NCBI GenBank assembly: GCA_022843345.1
Contig: JALHNW010000162.1
Location: 1-5,320, forward strand
Source of the DNA: Rubritepida sp.
Lineage (GTDB): Bacteria > Pseudomonadota > Alphaproteobacteria > Acetobacterales > Acetobacteraceae
DNA length: 5,320 nt
Direction: 5' to 3'
Positions 5,275-5,320 of this stretch are shown one piece after another. The notes below the pieces were generated by a model. That model worked only from the letters and a program-made list of their open reading frames with translations. It had not been told where the DNA came from and made no database searches. The translations under genes and the position numbers were made by a program. Within the stretch, counting starts at the first letter, position 1. Each line of letters opens with the position of its first letter.

Positions 5275-5320
5275 ATGACCGCACCCGCCATCGTCTGGTT
5301 CCGCCAGGAGCTGCGCCTCG
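5275..5320 (+). CDS. Deoxyribodipyrimidine photolyase/cryptochrome family (5' end only)
   Basis: Only 15 complete codons are present before the right edge. They read MTAPAIVWFRQELRL, the conserved opening strand and turn of the photolyase/cryptochrome N-terminal domain (usually IVWFR-(R/Q)-(D/E)-LRL-x-D-N). Photolyases use blue light and FADH- to split UV-induced pyrimidine dimers. The FAD and DNA-binding regions are outside the window, so photolyase cannot be told from cryptochrome. No clear Shine-Dalgarno sequence precedes the ATG. The gene is divergent from the FAS1 gene across about 104 bases. A photolyase beside the helicase/nuclease/ligase cluster would extend a DNA-repair neighbourhood. 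Confidence 0.8.
   Translation, partial: MTAPAIVWFRQELRL

Noticed and set aside
4445..5278. A rightward frame of 277 codons opposite the FAS1 gene
   Set aside because: It is the antisense of a clear signal-peptide plus FAS1 protein, has His/Arg-rich shadow composition and runs through the terminator hairpin.
1..5320. CRISPR array, insertion sequence, attachment site, tRNA or rRNA
   Set aside because: No regularly spaced repeats, transposase motifs, tRNA cloverleaf pattern or rRNA sequence was seen on either strand.

Overview
The window is very GC-rich with strong G/C third-position bias. It looks like chromosomal DNA from a high-GC alphaproteobacterium, possibly of the Acetobacteraceae/Rhodospirillales type. 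This assignment is an inference from base composition, gene content and a LexA box of the alphaproteobacterial kind. No mobile element, CRISPR array, tRNA or rRNA is visible.

Most of the window is the four-gene 'DNA ligase-associated' repair cluster, here split into two divergent arms. The leftward arm encodes a metallo-beta-lactamase/beta-CASP-type exonuclease (227-1270). After a 172-base gap it continues into the first 18 codons of an ATP-dependent DNA ligase, which runs off the left edge (54 to 1). The rightward arm encodes an Lhr-Core type DEAH-box helicase (about 1316-3829), coupled through a GTGA overlap to a manganese-type metallophosphoesterase/nuclease (3826-4497). A helicase, two nucleases and a ligase together suggest a strand-processing and resealing pathway for damaged DNA. 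Homologues in Pseudomonas putida are described as a nucleic acid repair gene cluster.

The two arms start only about 12-45 bases apart. A perfect GAAC-N7-GAAC direct repeat (1332-1346), the form of the alphaproteobacterial LexA operator, lies on the start region of the helicase gene. This is the most interesting signal here: it suggests that one SOS operator may control both arms.

The exonuclease-ligase gap (55-226) holds an imperfect duplication of the ligase leader sequence. It also holds a 59-codon open frame joined by ATGA overlaps to both neighbours; whether that frame is a gene is uncertain.

Right of the cluster, a hairpin (4507-4534) separates the helicase arm from a convergent gene for a secreted single-domain fasciclin (FAS1) protein (5170 to 4556). 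Divergent from that gene, the first 15 codons of a DNA photolyase/cryptochrome gene begin at 5275 and run off the right edge. The photolyase places a further DNA-repair function beside the cluster, while the FAS1 gene probably has an unrelated envelope role and a separate promoter.
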